Source of the DNA: Bacillus sp. FJAT-27264
GTDB taxonomy: Bacteria; Bacillota; Bacilli; Paenibacillales; Paenibacillaceae
Reading direction: 5' to 3'
DNA: 64,000 bases
Assembly: GCF_001682855.1 (NCBI RefSeq)
Contig: NZ_MAQW01000012.1
Span: 1,067,858 to 1,131,857, forward strand
Numbering within the stretch: the first letter of the stretch is position 1; the number at the start of each line of letters is the position of its first letter. The notes under the pieces were generated by a model that was given only the letters and a program-made list of their open reading frames with translations, did no database searches and had not been told where the DNA came from. Below are positions 1 through 7,571 of this stretch, piece after piece. Position numbers and translations under genes: made by a program.

Positions 1-122
1 GCTTTAAAATAAGCAAAAGAGGGAACTAAGAGCATTTTTGTATCTTATTTTCCGAAAAAGCATGCTGGACAGGGCAATCTGGAAGATTTAAGGTACAATA
101 TTGCACTTAATCTTCATTCCCC
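1..122. repeat. Nested palindromic intergenic repeat, copy 1, left part
   Basis: This matches the two repeat copies at 39041-39352 and 45559-45867. Unit B (core around 26-47, CTAAGAGCATTTTTGTATCTT) and inverted unit C (around 85-111, with TTAAGGTACAATATTGCAC) are visible. Unit A lies beyond the window edge. The copy is interrupted after 122 by an IS256-family element and resumes at 1542. Confidence 0.8.
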
Positions 123-226
123 GATGGCGTAAAATAAGTTGTGTACCAAGATTTGGAGCCTAGCCAGGCAACAAAAAAGTAGGGTATTCTCGGGATTACG
201 ACAGCACCAAGAAGGGACCCTACTCG

Positions 227-1417
227 ATGACTATTTTACCCGAAAACATGCTAAATAATCTATTTGAAAATCTTGTCACACAGTTTGTCAAAGATAACCT
301 GGAGTCCATCATGAAAGCGGAAATCCAGCAGTTTATGGAAGTGGAGCAAGCCGGTGAGCGTAACAGCCGCAACGGCTATTACAAGCGCGGCCTGCACACC
401 AAGTACGGAAATCTCGAGGATCTAGAGGTTCCCCGCGATCGAAATGGAGCTTTCCAGACTCAAATGTTTGAACCCTATCAGCGACGAGACGGCTGGCTGG
501 AAGAAGCCGTGATTCAGATGTACAAGAGTGGCATGGGCACACGGGACGTGGCTCGTTTCATTGAAAGTATGTTTGGTAGCCACTATTCGCCGACAACGGT
601 CAGTAACATTACAGCGACGGTACTTGACGACATCCACCAGTGGCAAAAGCGTCCCCTGCAAAAACGTTACTCCGTGATCTACTTGGACGGTCTGTACGTC
701 AAACTCAAGCGCAGCACGGTAAGCGGTGAGGTGGTTTATTTCGCCATGGGTATCGACGAAGAAGGTCACCGCCAGATTTTGGGTTTTTACGTAGGTGGCC
801 AAGAAAGCTCGAACGGCTGGCGTGAAGTGTTGAAAGACCTCTATAATCGCGGTGTCCAGGAAGTCTTGCTAGGTGTGTTTGACGGGCTCCCTAGACTGGA
901 TGAAGCCTTTCGCGAGATCTATCCTGAAGCGGATGTACAGCATTGTATTGTCCACAAAGTACGTTCGACGTTTCCAAAAATTCGAGTACAGCATAAAACC
1001 GAAGTCATAGAAGATCTAAAGACGATTTACACCGCAGAAGATCACGATTTGGCGCTTGCTGCCTTTGATACGGTAAAGGCCAAGTGGGGCAAGATATATC
1101 CCAAAGAAATGGATTCTTGGGAAGAGCAGTTGTCGACGCTATTGACCTTTCACAAGTATCCGGCTCTCATAAAAGAAGCCATCTACACGTCCAATCCAAT
1201 TGAACGGATGAATAAAGAAATCCGAAAGCGTCTGAAACCTATGAACAGCCTCACGAATATGGATGCGGCGGAGAAGATTATTTATCTGAACGTCATGGAC
1301 TACAACGAGCGTTTTGCTGAACGAGTCATTCGCGGCTTCGGTGACCCTAAAGTCAAGGAGAAACTGAACGAGATGTTTGAAGCACGCTATGGGGTGCGGA
1401 AAGAGCTAGAGAAGTAG
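227..1417 (+). CDS. IS256-family (mutator-type) DDE transposase
   Basis: The 396-residue protein has the length and layout of IS256 transposases. The catalytic triad can be placed at Asp154 (YLDGLYVK), Asp219 (GVFDGLPRL) and Glu326 (SNPIERMNKEIRKR), with the family's C-x2-H element (QHCIVHKVR) just after the second Asp. The N-terminal region (1-100) holds the helical DNA-binding part, including RNSRNGYYKR. The ATG is preceded by AAGAAGGG at a suitable distance. It is the only gene in the element and would catalyse copy-out transposition of the IS. No frameshift or stop is seen, so it is probably functional. Confidence 0.93.
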   Translation: MTILPENMLNNLFENLVTQFVKDNLESIMKAEIQQFMEVEQAGERNSRNGYYKRGLHTKYGNLEDLEVPRDRNGAFQTQMFEPYQRRDGWLEEAVIQMYKSGMGTRDVARFIESMFGSHYSPTTVSNITATVLDDIHQWQKRPLQKRYSVIYLDGLYVKLKRSTVSGEVVYFAMGIDEEGHRQILGFYVGGQESSNGWREVLKDLYNRGVQEVLLGVFDGLPRLDEAFREIYPEADVQHCIVHKVRSTFPKIRVQHKTEVIEDLKTIYTAEDHDLALAAFDTVKAKWGKIYPKEMDSWEEQLSTLLTFHKYPALIKEAIYTSNPIERMNKEIRKRLKPMNSLTNMDAAEKIIYLNVMDYNERFAERVIRGFGDPKVKEKLNEMFEARYGVRKELEK

Positions 1418-1428
1418 CTCTTCCCTTT

Positions 1429-1463
1429 GTTCTTTGGGGCGGGGTTCCCCCGCCCCAAAGAAC
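1429..1463 (+). terminator. Perfect hairpin after the IS256 transposase
   Basis: A 16-bp perfect stem (GTTCTTTGGGGCGGGG and its complement) with a 3-nt loop starts 11 bases after the transposase stop. There is no clear T-run, so it may end transcription weakly or protect the mRNA 3' end. Confidence 0.6.
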
Positions 1464-1541
1464 ATCTACACCAATTCACGAACACCCGAGGAAGTTACTT
1501 TCTACTTGCTTACACAAACTTCTTGACGCTGCCCATTCCCC

Positions 1542-1586
1542 CTTAGCTACGGAGAATTTAAGGTACGAAAATACCGTTAATTACAC
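1542..1586. repeat. Nested palindromic intergenic repeat, copy 1, right part
   Basis: The sequence after the IS resumes with CTTAGCTACGGAGAATTTAA and unit D (TTAAGGTACGAAAATACCGT), equivalent to 39302-39346 in copy 2. It belongs with 1-122. Confidence 0.75.
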
Positions 1587-1675
1587 GTCGACACTTCTTA
1601 TGTAAGCTCCGCTTTTCTAGGCTGTGCTTATTTTGTTTATTTTCCTACCGTTTGTCCTGGCCGACCTAATAAATA

Positions 1676-1711
1676 AACAAGCTCCCTGGCAAAAAAGCCA
1701 GGAAGCTTGTT
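1676..1711 (-). terminator. Terminator of the doxX-marR-azoR operon
   Basis: The inverted repeat AACAAGCTCCCTGGC / GCCAGGAAGCTTGTT has a 6-nt A loop and lies just after the azoR stop on the minus strand. It is followed by a T-rich stretch in that direction. Confidence 0.8.
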
Positions 1712-1722
1712 ATGTCATTCTA

Positions 1723-2346
1723 TTAGAATGTTGCAGCCACTTTAGCTACTTGCTCCAGTCCCTCGGCAATAATAGCTTCCGAACGATCTTGGATTTGGTT
1801 ATGACCTTCAATAATAATCTCTTCAGCTTGAATTCCGAACATACCCAGTGCGGTCTTCACTGGCTTCACAGCAGATTCCAAAGCAGACATCGGTTCGCTT
1901 GAATATACTCCTCCGCGGGCATTCAGCAATACAACTTTCTTGTCGCCTGCCAGTCCAACTGGACCTTCGGAAGTATATTTGAATGTCTTCCCTGCTTGTG
2001 CAAGATAGGAAATATAAGTGATGAGCGGTGCAGGTGCCATGAAATTCCAAAGTGGAAACGCAATGACAACTTTATCAGCAGCAAGGAATTGGTCTAAATA
2101 ACCGTTCACTGTTGCAGTCAAGGATGCTTCTTCCGGCGTCAAATCCCAACCTTGGCTTATTTTATATAGTCCAGTAATGGCAGTGTTGCCATAGTAGGGT
2201 AGGTTAGCTTCGTATAGATCCAGCTCTGTCACGGCATCCTGTGGATGTGACTCTTTGTACGCTCCCAAGAATGCTTCATACATTTTCACACTTACCGCTT
2301 GTTCTGCCGGACGATCATTTACCTTCACGAATAATACATTTGCCAT
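1723..2346 (-). CDS. azoR: FMN-dependent NADH-azoreductase
   Basis: The 207-residue protein matches the AzoR family in length and motifs. It has an N-terminal flavodoxin-like strand (VLFVKVNDRPAEQAVS), the FMN-contact segment FPLWNFMAPAPLITYIS near residues 97-113, and the NARGG loop near residue 142. These enzymes are cytoplasmic homodimers that reduce azo bonds and quinones by two electrons using NADH. It has a GGGAGAG ribosome site and is the last gene of a minus-strand cluster behind a MarR regulator and a DoxX protein. That arrangement suggests a role in quinone or electrophile detoxification, which is an inference from context. Confidence 0.92.
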   Translation of the reverse strand: MANVLFVKVNDRPAEQAVSVKMYEAFLGAYKESHPQDAVTELDLYEANLPYYGNTAITGLYKISQGWDLTPEEASLTATVNGYLDQFLAADKVVIAFPLWNFMAPAPLITYISYLAQAGKTFKYTSEGPVGLAGDKKVVLLNARGGVYSSEPMSALESAVKPVKTALGMFGIQAEEIIIEGHNQIQDRSEAIIAEGLEQVAKVAATF

Positions 2347-2444
2347 TTTAATTTCTCTCCCTTTGTCTATTATATTTATAAAGTGCAGCTTCTAAAAATA
2401 AGCTTTTTTCTGATAACCTATGCCTCCTGCACTCCTGCAGGTAA

Positions 2445-2459
2445 GTGGATCACCTCCTT
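2445..2459 (-). promoter_or_regulatory. Orphan extended Shine-Dalgarno sequence between marR and azoR
   Basis: On the minus strand this reads AAGGAGGTGATCCAC, fully complementary to the 3' end of 16S rRNA. No ATG, GTG or TTG follows at a usable spacing; the nearest is a four-codon GTG frame. azoR has its own ribosome site about 100 bases further on. It may be an mRNA-stabilising 30S binding site (STAB-SD) or the residue of a lost leader ORF. Confidence 0.45.
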
Positions 2460-2472
2460 ATCCGAGTGTCCC

Positions 2473-2928
2473 TTAGGACTTTAATTTACTCTCAGCCTGC
2501 ATCCCCAGCTTCTTTAACAATTCTGTCAGTTGATGCTTATCCTCATCCGCCAATACAGAGAGCATATCGGCTATAGTCTGCGCATGTTTGGGGAAAATGT
2601 CATCGAAAAGTGCTTGTCCATCATCAGTCAGCTTGATCATCACCAATCTTCGGTCCTCTGCGCTTACTTCCCGTTGAATAAACCCCTTCTTCTCCAGCTT
2701 ATCCACCACATAAGTGACACTTCCGCTTGGGATCGAAAACTTCTCACCGATTTTCTGAATCGCATGAGGGCCTTTATTATAAAGAAACTCCAGAATATGG
2801 AAGGCCCCGATATCCAGACCGTACCTGCTGATATCCTTCTTCATCAGCTCAACTACTGATTTCACCGAGTTCATATATACCCTGATCAGTCGCAGGTCAA
2901 GCTGGTGTTGTTCATTATCTAAATTCAT
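2473..2928 (-). CDS. MarR-family transcriptional regulator
   Basis: The 151-residue protein has a typical MarR winged helix: recognition helix segment HAIQKIGEKFSIPSGSVTYVVDKLEKKGFI, then the wing EVSAEDRRLVMIKLTDDG with the conserved D-x-R. I start it at the ATG at 2928 because AAAGGTGG lies 8 bases upstream; an in-frame GTG at 2940 has no such site. It sits between doxX and azoR in one transcription unit, so it probably represses that unit by binding the palindrome at the doxX promoter. Single cysteines are not obvious, so a YodB-like thiol switch is not supported. Confidence 0.9.
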   Translation of the reverse strand: MNLDNEQHQLDLRLIRVYMNSVKSVVELMKKDISRYGLDIGAFHILEFLYNKGPHAIQKIGEKFSIPSGSVTYVVDKLEKKGFIQREVSAEDRRLVMIKLTDDGQALFDDIFPKHAQTIADMLSVLADEDKHQLTELLKKLGMQAESKLKS

Positions 2929-2976
2929 TTCAATTACCACCTTTATTGAAAACTAAAGGGGGATTTTTGAACGTTT

Positions 2977-3333
2977 TTAACCGACTAACGCCCCCCAATT
3001 TATAAATAATACCACAAGCCCGAGAATCAATAATACCAAAGGCATTCCCAGCTTGGAGGCAGGATCCTTCACGCGGACATGTGTAGCAACTGCCCCGATC
3101 ATGGTCACCACAACGACTATTCCACCAATAGCCGCAAATTGCTCTTTCCAGATCCCGATAGCCATGAATACGCCACCCGCCAATTCAACCAGACCCGTGA
3201 AAATACGGAACGCTGCCGGAAGCCCGTAACGCTTGAATTCTTCCACCATCTGCTTCGAACCAAATTTCGTGAAACCAAACATAAGGAAGCCCAACGCCAA
3301 GATGGACTGCAATACAATCGATAAAATACTCAT
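2977..3333 (-). CDS. DoxX-family membrane protein
   Basis: This 118-residue protein has four predicted membrane helices (about 4-22, 43-62, 68-85, 97-115) and the DoxX signature of a short charged loop (FTKFGSKQMVEEFKRYGLP) followed by FTGLVELAGGVFMAIG. DoxX proteins are often found with quinone or thiol stress genes; CatD of Bacillus subtilis is the closest contextual analogue. It is the first gene of the doxX-marR-azoR unit and has a GGGGG ribosome site 10 bases before its ATG. The exact biochemical role is unknown. Confidence 0.88.
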   Translation of the reverse strand: MSILSIVLQSILALGFLMFGFTKFGSKQMVEEFKRYGLPAAFRIFTGLVELAGGVFMAIGIWKEQFAAIGGIVVVVTMIGAVATHVRVKDPASKLGMPLVLLILGLVVLFINWGALVG

Positions 3334-3368
3334 AAATAATATCCCCCATCACTTATAATATAATTATT

Positions 3369-3416
3369 TATCTTAAAGATATTTATAATAATATTAGGAT
3401 AATTATCGTAAGTCAA
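3369..3416 (-). promoter_or_regulatory. Promoter and probable MarR operator of doxX-marR-azoR
   Basis: On the minus strand -35 TTGACT (3411-3416) and -10 TATTAT (3388-3393) are separated by 17 bp. A perfect palindrome TATCTTTAAGATA at 3369-3381 begins at about +1. This is an ideal position for repression by the MarR protein encoded in the operon. Confidence 0.75.
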
Positions 3417-3441
3417 TTACTTTTTTTCACCAACAAAAAAA

Positions 3442-3475
3442 AGAAACCCAAAATCATCAAAATGATCGGGTTTCT
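3442..3475 (-). terminator. Terminator after the LCP gene
   Basis: The stem AGAAACCC / GGGTTTCT encloses a second stem ATCAT / ATGAT. A run of Ts follows on the minus strand. It lies 36 bases after the LCP gene stop and ends the envelope operon. Confidence 0.85.
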
Positions 3476-3510
3476 CAACACGTTAAAGGCCGTAAAGCAC
3501 CAACTTGATT

Positions 3511-4560
3511 TCAATCCATCGTACCCACAGCTTTCAGGTTGAATGAACTGCTTGTACTAATGCCGGCTTCATCTCGCAGGGTAGCGAGTGCCGCTTGTAA
3601 ATCCTCTTTTTTCACGTAAACATAAGGGCTTTTCCAAAAGGTCTCCATATGTAATGAACGAATATGCTCCGGTTTGATCTTCGGGAAACTGAACACCCAT
3701 TGCTGGAGCTCCTCTCCAGGAATATCTGACTTTACATTATTGCCAATAATGTCGAGCACTCTTCCCCATTGAGAAATTCCTTGAAAAGCACCCAGCTTGT
3801 CAACGATCTGCTTGATAACTTGCTGCTGCCGATCATTACGTGCAAAGTCAGAGGATTCGCCGGTGCCTTGATTCGATTTGCGATACCGGACAAAGTCCAG
3901 CACCTGTTTGCCATTTAGTTTCTGCAGACCTTTTTTCAAATCGATATTCGTCCCATCTGCAGTATCAATGTATTTCATATCCATGTCGACATCAATATTT
4001 AGTCCGCCCAGCAAGTCTACCGTCTGCCTCAACACATCAAAATTCACCACGACCATATGATCAATTGGAATGCTTAGTAGATCGCTAAAAAATTGCTTCG
4101 TATTAGGAATGGCCTGCGACTTATCTTTAATATAGTGGTAAGCATAATAGTAATTGGCTTTGCGGGAAGGCAAAGATTTCGGTTTAAGCAGTAAATCACG
4201 CGGTAGCGATAACAAACTGGTGGACCTGGTTTGCGGATTATAGCTGACGAGCATCAGCACATCCGTATTCATCACCCCGCCGCCCCCATCCCGGCTATCT
4301 ACACCGGCGAGCAGAAAGATCATTGGCTCCATGTTTTCTTTTTTATTATTGTTATCGGTCTCCATTGGAAGTGCCAAAGGTTGAACGACTGCCGCAGGTG
4401 CCGCCATGCGCTGAATGGCCGTGTCCGTCTTCTGATATAAATACCCCGCATACAGCCCCACTCCAACTAGGAGGGCGACGATGACAAGACTTATACTCGT
4501 CACAACCTTGCGGGTCGTGCTCCGCTTGCTTTTACTCTTATTTTTGCTCTTTCTAGACAT
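3511..4560 (-). CDS. LytR-CpsA-Psr (LCP) family glycopolymer ligase
   Basis: The 349-residue protein has a Lys/Arg-rich cytoplasmic tail (1-20), one membrane segment (about 21-43) and an extracellular LCP domain. LCP landmarks are GVDSRDGGGGVMNTD, SLPRD, the DLLGGLNIDVD segment, LNGKQVLDFVRYRKS and the ARNDRQQQVI Arg/Asp block. Such enzymes transfer teichoic acid-type polymers from lipid carriers to peptidoglycan. The ATG at 4560 is preceded by GGAGAG; an in-frame GTG at 4572 is the alternative. It is the last gene of the cluster with rodA- and ftsW-type genes, consistent with wall assembly. Confidence 0.92.
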   Translation of the reverse strand: MSRKSKNKSKSKRSTTRKVVTSISLVIVALLVGVGLYAGYLYQKTDTAIQRMAAPAAVVQPLALPMETDNNNKKENMEPMIFLLAGVDSRDGGGGVMNTDVLMLVSYNPQTRSTSLLSLPRDLLLKPKSLPSRKANYYYAYHYIKDKSQAIPNTKQFFSDLLSIPIDHMVVVNFDVLRQTVDLLGGLNIDVDMDMKYIDTADGTNIDLKKGLQKLNGKQVLDFVRYRKSNQGTGESSDFARNDRQQQVIKQIVDKLGAFQGISQWGRVLDIIGNNVKSDIPGEELQQWVFSFPKIKPEHIRSLHMETFWKSPYVYVKKEDLQAALATLRDEAGISTSSSFNLKAVGTMD

Positions 4561-4623
4561 GATTCTCTCCACTCCACTTCGTTAGCGTTCAATACTGTAT
4601 ATATCCAATGTCCATCCTGCCTT

Positions 4624-5760
4624 CTACTTCTCAGATGGTTCAATGAAGATTTCATCCTTATGAACTTTAACACTTAGCACTAAACCAATCGCCAGGATAT
4701 TACTGAGCAGTGAACTGCCTCCATAGCTGATGAATGGTAATGAAATACCCGTCAGGGGCAGCAAACCGATATGCATTCCGATATTCACGGATACCTGAAA
4801 GATTAACATGGCGATAAAACCGATAACCAAATAAGACCCTGCACGTTCTCTACTGTCCATAGCGATAAAGATCATCCGATACACGAGCAGTAAGTACAGA
4901 AGCAGCAGCACAGCAGAACCTATAAAACCATAATTCTCCCCAATGACGACATAGATTGAATCAGAATATGCGTAAGGAATAAATCCTCTACGAACATAAA
5001 CCCCTTCACTGCCAGACAAGCCTCCGGCCCCTATCGCTGTCATTGCATTTTTAACATGCCACGATTTATCTGGATCACTGGTTGGATCTAGAAAGACTTG
5101 AATCCTGGACATTTGATGGGGCTTTACAATCTTAGATAACAATTCGAAGTCGGCATTAAATAACCATAATATAGTACCAATCGAAGCGAACACTGTGCCG
5201 AGGATCAGAATCATATACATTGCCCGGATATTGCCAACCCAAAGCATACTAAGTAATATCCCGACAAAAACCAGCGCCGTACCTAAATCTGGTTGTTCCA
5301 AAATTAAGACGAATGGGAGTACAAAAATACCACAGACCGGTAATAAATCTTGAACGAAACGGAGTTCCTTTCCCTCTCGTTTTCCTAGCACATGGGCAAT
5401 CAGCAGCACTGTGGAGATTTTCGCCAACTCTGAGGGCTGGAGCTGAAAGCCCCCGATACTAAGCCACCGGGAGGCACCATTAATATGTTCTCCAACAAAC
5501 TTGACCAACACAAGCATCCCTATACTCATTCCATAGAGAAGGTAGGCCAGCTTGCCCAATAGAATTTTGTAATCTACCAATGCAATCATCAACATTGGAA
5601 TACAAAATGCACCGAAGAGATATAGATAATTAATTTGAAGTCCCGCAAGATGTGTATCCGCTGTTGCTCCATGAATAGCAAGGGTTCCAATGGAAACGAG
5701 ACACGTCACAAGTATAAGTGTGGATAGATCCAGTTTTGCAAACTTGCTGGTGATAAACAT
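4624..5760 (-). CDS. rodA: RodA-type SEDS peptidoglycan polymerase
   Basis: The protein has 378 residues and about ten membrane helices. SEDS hallmarks are GASRWLSIGGFQLQPSEL, EQPDLGTALVF, AIGAGGLSGSEGVYVRRGFIP and the C-terminal LPFISYGGSSLLSN. The short VYVRRGFIPYAYSDSIYVVIGENYGF loop is closer to RodA than to FtsW. The open frame extends upstream into ftsW, but the ATG at 5760, with AGAGGTAG before it and 10 bases after the ftsW stop, is the likely start. SEDS proteins polymerise glycan strands with a class B PBP partner; none is encoded nearby. Whether it serves elongation or sporulation is not visible. Confidence 0.88.
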   Translation of the reverse strand: MFITSKFAKLDLSTLILVTCLVSIGTLAIHGATADTHLAGLQINYLYLFGAFCIPMLMIALVDYKILLGKLAYLLYGMSIGMLVLVKFVGEHINGASRWLSIGGFQLQPSELAKISTVLLIAHVLGKREGKELRFVQDLLPVCGIFVLPFVLILEQPDLGTALVFVGILLSMLWVGNIRAMYMILILGTVFASIGTILWLFNADFELLSKIVKPHQMSRIQVFLDPTSDPDKSWHVKNAMTAIGAGGLSGSEGVYVRRGFIPYAYSDSIYVVIGENYGFIGSAVLLLLYLLLVYRMIFIAMDSRERAGSYLVIGFIAMLIFQVSVNIGMHIGLLPLTGISLPFISYGGSSLLSNILAIGLVLSVKVHKDEIFIEPSEK

Positions 5761-5770
5761 ATGACTACCT

Positions 5771-6901
5771 CTATTTGGTTGAATTTCTGGAGTTTTCTTG
5801 ACGTCTTCTATGGTTATCTCGTGAAATGCTAAGAAGAATCCCGGTACTGGCCAAACATAGAATGAGCGATGATCCACCATAGCTAATAAAAGGGAGCGGT
5901 ACTCCCGTAATCGGCAGGCTGCCAATTACAGATCCAACATTCAGCAGGAATTGAATAAATATCATCATCACAATACCCATTCCCACCATGAGACCGAATG
6001 GATCACTACTCCTTATTGCAGTAATAAACCCTCGCCAGATGAACAGAAATAATACGACGAAGAGCATAAATGTGCCGACAAACCCCAATTCTTCGCCAAC
6101 TACAGCAAAGATAAAATCGGTATGAGCTTCCGGCAAATAAAATAGCTTCTGCACACCTTGACCAATCCCGGTCCCAGTAAGGCCTCCATTGCCCAAAGCA
6201 TATAATGACTGTGTAAGCTGATAGCCCGATCCTTGCAGATCATCCAGCGGATTCAGAAAAGCGCTGACGCGCTCAAGACGATAACTTTTACTAACCGCAA
6301 GATAAATAAACATAGGCACGAGAGCCATGCTAAGCAACAACATATGACGGAGGTCAACATCACCGACCCAGAGGATCGTTACTGCAATAAAGAATAGAAT
6401 CAACACGGTTCCGAAATCCGGTTGTCTCATGATCAGCAGCAGGATTGTGCCAATGACCAAGATAATGGGCAGTAAGCCATTCCGGAAATTGCGGATTCGC
6501 TCCCCTTTTCTGCTAATGATGGCCGACAAATATACGATAACGGTTAACTTACTAAACTCCGACGGCTGCAAATTAAAACCACCCAGAACAAACCATCGTC
6601 TTGCACCATTAATGTCCGCTCCTCCTATTAAGACGAGAACGAGCATTACTAAGGAGAACGTGAGCAGAATCGGCGAAGCCTTTTTCCATACAGAAAAAGG
6701 TATACACATAAAAATGAGCATCACAAATAATCCGGTGAGCACAAATACGCCTTGTTTCATGACGTAGTGCCACGGACTATCATGTTTTATGAAAGCAGCA
6801 GGATAACTGGCGCTAAAAATCATAATCAAACCAAAACCAACCAGTAGCAGCGTCAAGAAAAACAGGGCAAAATCGGGGCGACCTCTTATTTTAAGTTTCA
6901 A
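5771..6901 (-). CDS. FtsW/SpoVE-type SEDS peptidoglycan polymerase
   Basis: The membrane protein is about 376 residues with SEDS motifs GARRWFVLGGFNLQPSEFSK, MRQPDFGTVLI, ALGNGGLTGTGIGQGVQK, LPEAHTDFIFAVVGEELGF and LPFISYGGSS, which together are typical of FtsW/SpoVE. I place the start at a TTG (6899-6901) because GGAGGTGATC lies 10 bases before it. In-frame ATGs at 6922 and 6937 have no ribosome site, and the resulting N-terminus (KLKIRGRPDFALFF) resembles family members. It is followed 10 bases later by a RodA-type gene, so division/sporulation and elongation-type polymerases are co-transcribed. Confidence 0.87.
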   Translation of the reverse strand: MKLKIRGRPDFALFFLTLLLVGFGLIMIFSASYPAAFIKHDSPWHYVMKQGVFVLTGLFVMLIFMCIPFSVWKKASPILLTFSLVMLVLVLIGGADINGARRWFVLGGFNLQPSEFSKLTVIVYLSAIISRKGERIRNFRNGLLPIILVIGTILLLIMRQPDFGTVLILFFIAVTILWVGDVDLRHMLLLSMALVPMFIYLAVSKSYRLERVSAFLNPLDDLQGSGYQLTQSLYALGNGGLTGTGIGQGVQKLFYLPEAHTDFIFAVVGEELGFVGTFMLFVVLFLFIWRGFITAIRSSDPFGLMVGMGIVMMIFIQFLLNVGSVIGSLPITGVPLPFISYGGSSLILCLASTGILLSISRDNHRRRQENSRNSTK

Positions 6902-6944
6902 ATCATAGATCACCTCCACCATGCCAGCACCATTCACGAAAGGA

Positions 6945-7487
6945 TTACTTCAGATTGAGTTCCCCGTGATAAGCCTTCTTAGAAAATAGCTTTAACTTAT
7001 CCTCACTTAACTTATAAACGTCCAGACCATTGCCAGCCTCACCCAATGACCAGCCTAGGGCAAGCTCGTTAAAGCCGTCATGATCTAAATCCAGGAATCC
7101 TGCATACTCCAGACCATATCCAAAACCCTGGATCTCTGAAACCACTTTCCATTCCTCGTTTTGTTGCTTGAAAAGTGCGGCTTTTAACGGCTTACCGGCC
7201 TCTTTATTGTCTTCATAGACAACGACAGCTTCATCAATTCCGTCTCCATCCATATCTCCGAAAGAGATATCATGACCCTCTTGTCCCTGTAAAGGGGCGA
7301 CCAGTTGCGCCTTATCCGGCAACAGCTTGATCAACTCCTGACTGGTATCATAACGCTGCTTGCTCGCTTCGGATAAGGGAGGCTTTATCATATCTATAGG
7401 TGTTGCCGGAACCCGGCATCCGCCAAGCAACCATAACGTTGTCAGCATGACACCTACTTTTATGCATTTGCTGGACATTGGGATCAT
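6945..7487 (-). CDS. Lipoprotein with VCBS/FG-GAP-like calcium-loop repeats
   Basis: The predicted 180-residue protein starts at the ATG at 7487, 5 bases after GAGGAG; the frame stays open upstream to 7571 without a ribosome site. It has a lipoprotein signal with lipobox LLGGC (Cys near residue 24). The mature part carries two Asp-rich loops, FGDMDGDGIDEAVVV and FLDLDHDGFNELALGW, typical of VCBS/FG-GAP blades. It lies between a sensor kinase and the ftsW-type gene. A role as an extracytoplasmic factor of the wall-synthesis operon or input to the kinase is only an inference. Confidence 0.8.
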   Translation of the reverse strand: MIPMSSKCIKVGVMLTTLWLLGGCRVPATPIDMIKPPLSEASKQRYDTSQELIKLLPDKAQLVAPLQGQEGHDISFGDMDGDGIDEAVVVYEDNKEAGKPLKAALFKQQNEEWKVVSEIQGFGYGLEYAGFLDLDHDGFNELALGWSLGEAGNGLDVYKLSEDKLKLFSKKAYHGELNLK

Positions 7488-7571
7488 CGACTCCTCGCTT
7501 ATCCGCTCTTTACCTATTTTATCTGCGGAAGGGATTAAAGTGGTTATGAAATAGTTAAATTTGCGGATCAC

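Larger units (their letters stand above)
123..1533 (+). mobile_element. IS256-family insertion sequence with 8-bp target duplication
   Basis: The element is about 1411 bp and holds one transposase gene. Its ends are imperfect inverted repeats: the left end begins GATGGCGTAAAATAAG and the complement of the right end begins GGCAGCGTCAAGAAGT, converging on TTGTGTA. The direct repeat CATTCCCC flanks it at 115-122 and 1534-1541, the duplication size expected for this family. Outside the duplication the host sequence continues the repeat family, so the boundaries are supported by comparison with uninterrupted copies. The intact transposase and exact duplication suggest a fairly recent insertion. 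Confidence 0.9.

Noticed and set aside
2445..2460. Sequence GTGGATCACCTCCTT looks like the 3' end of 16S rRNA on the plus strand
   Set aside because: Only about 15 bases match and no other rRNA sequence is present; it is explained as a Shine-Dalgarno sequence on the minus strand.
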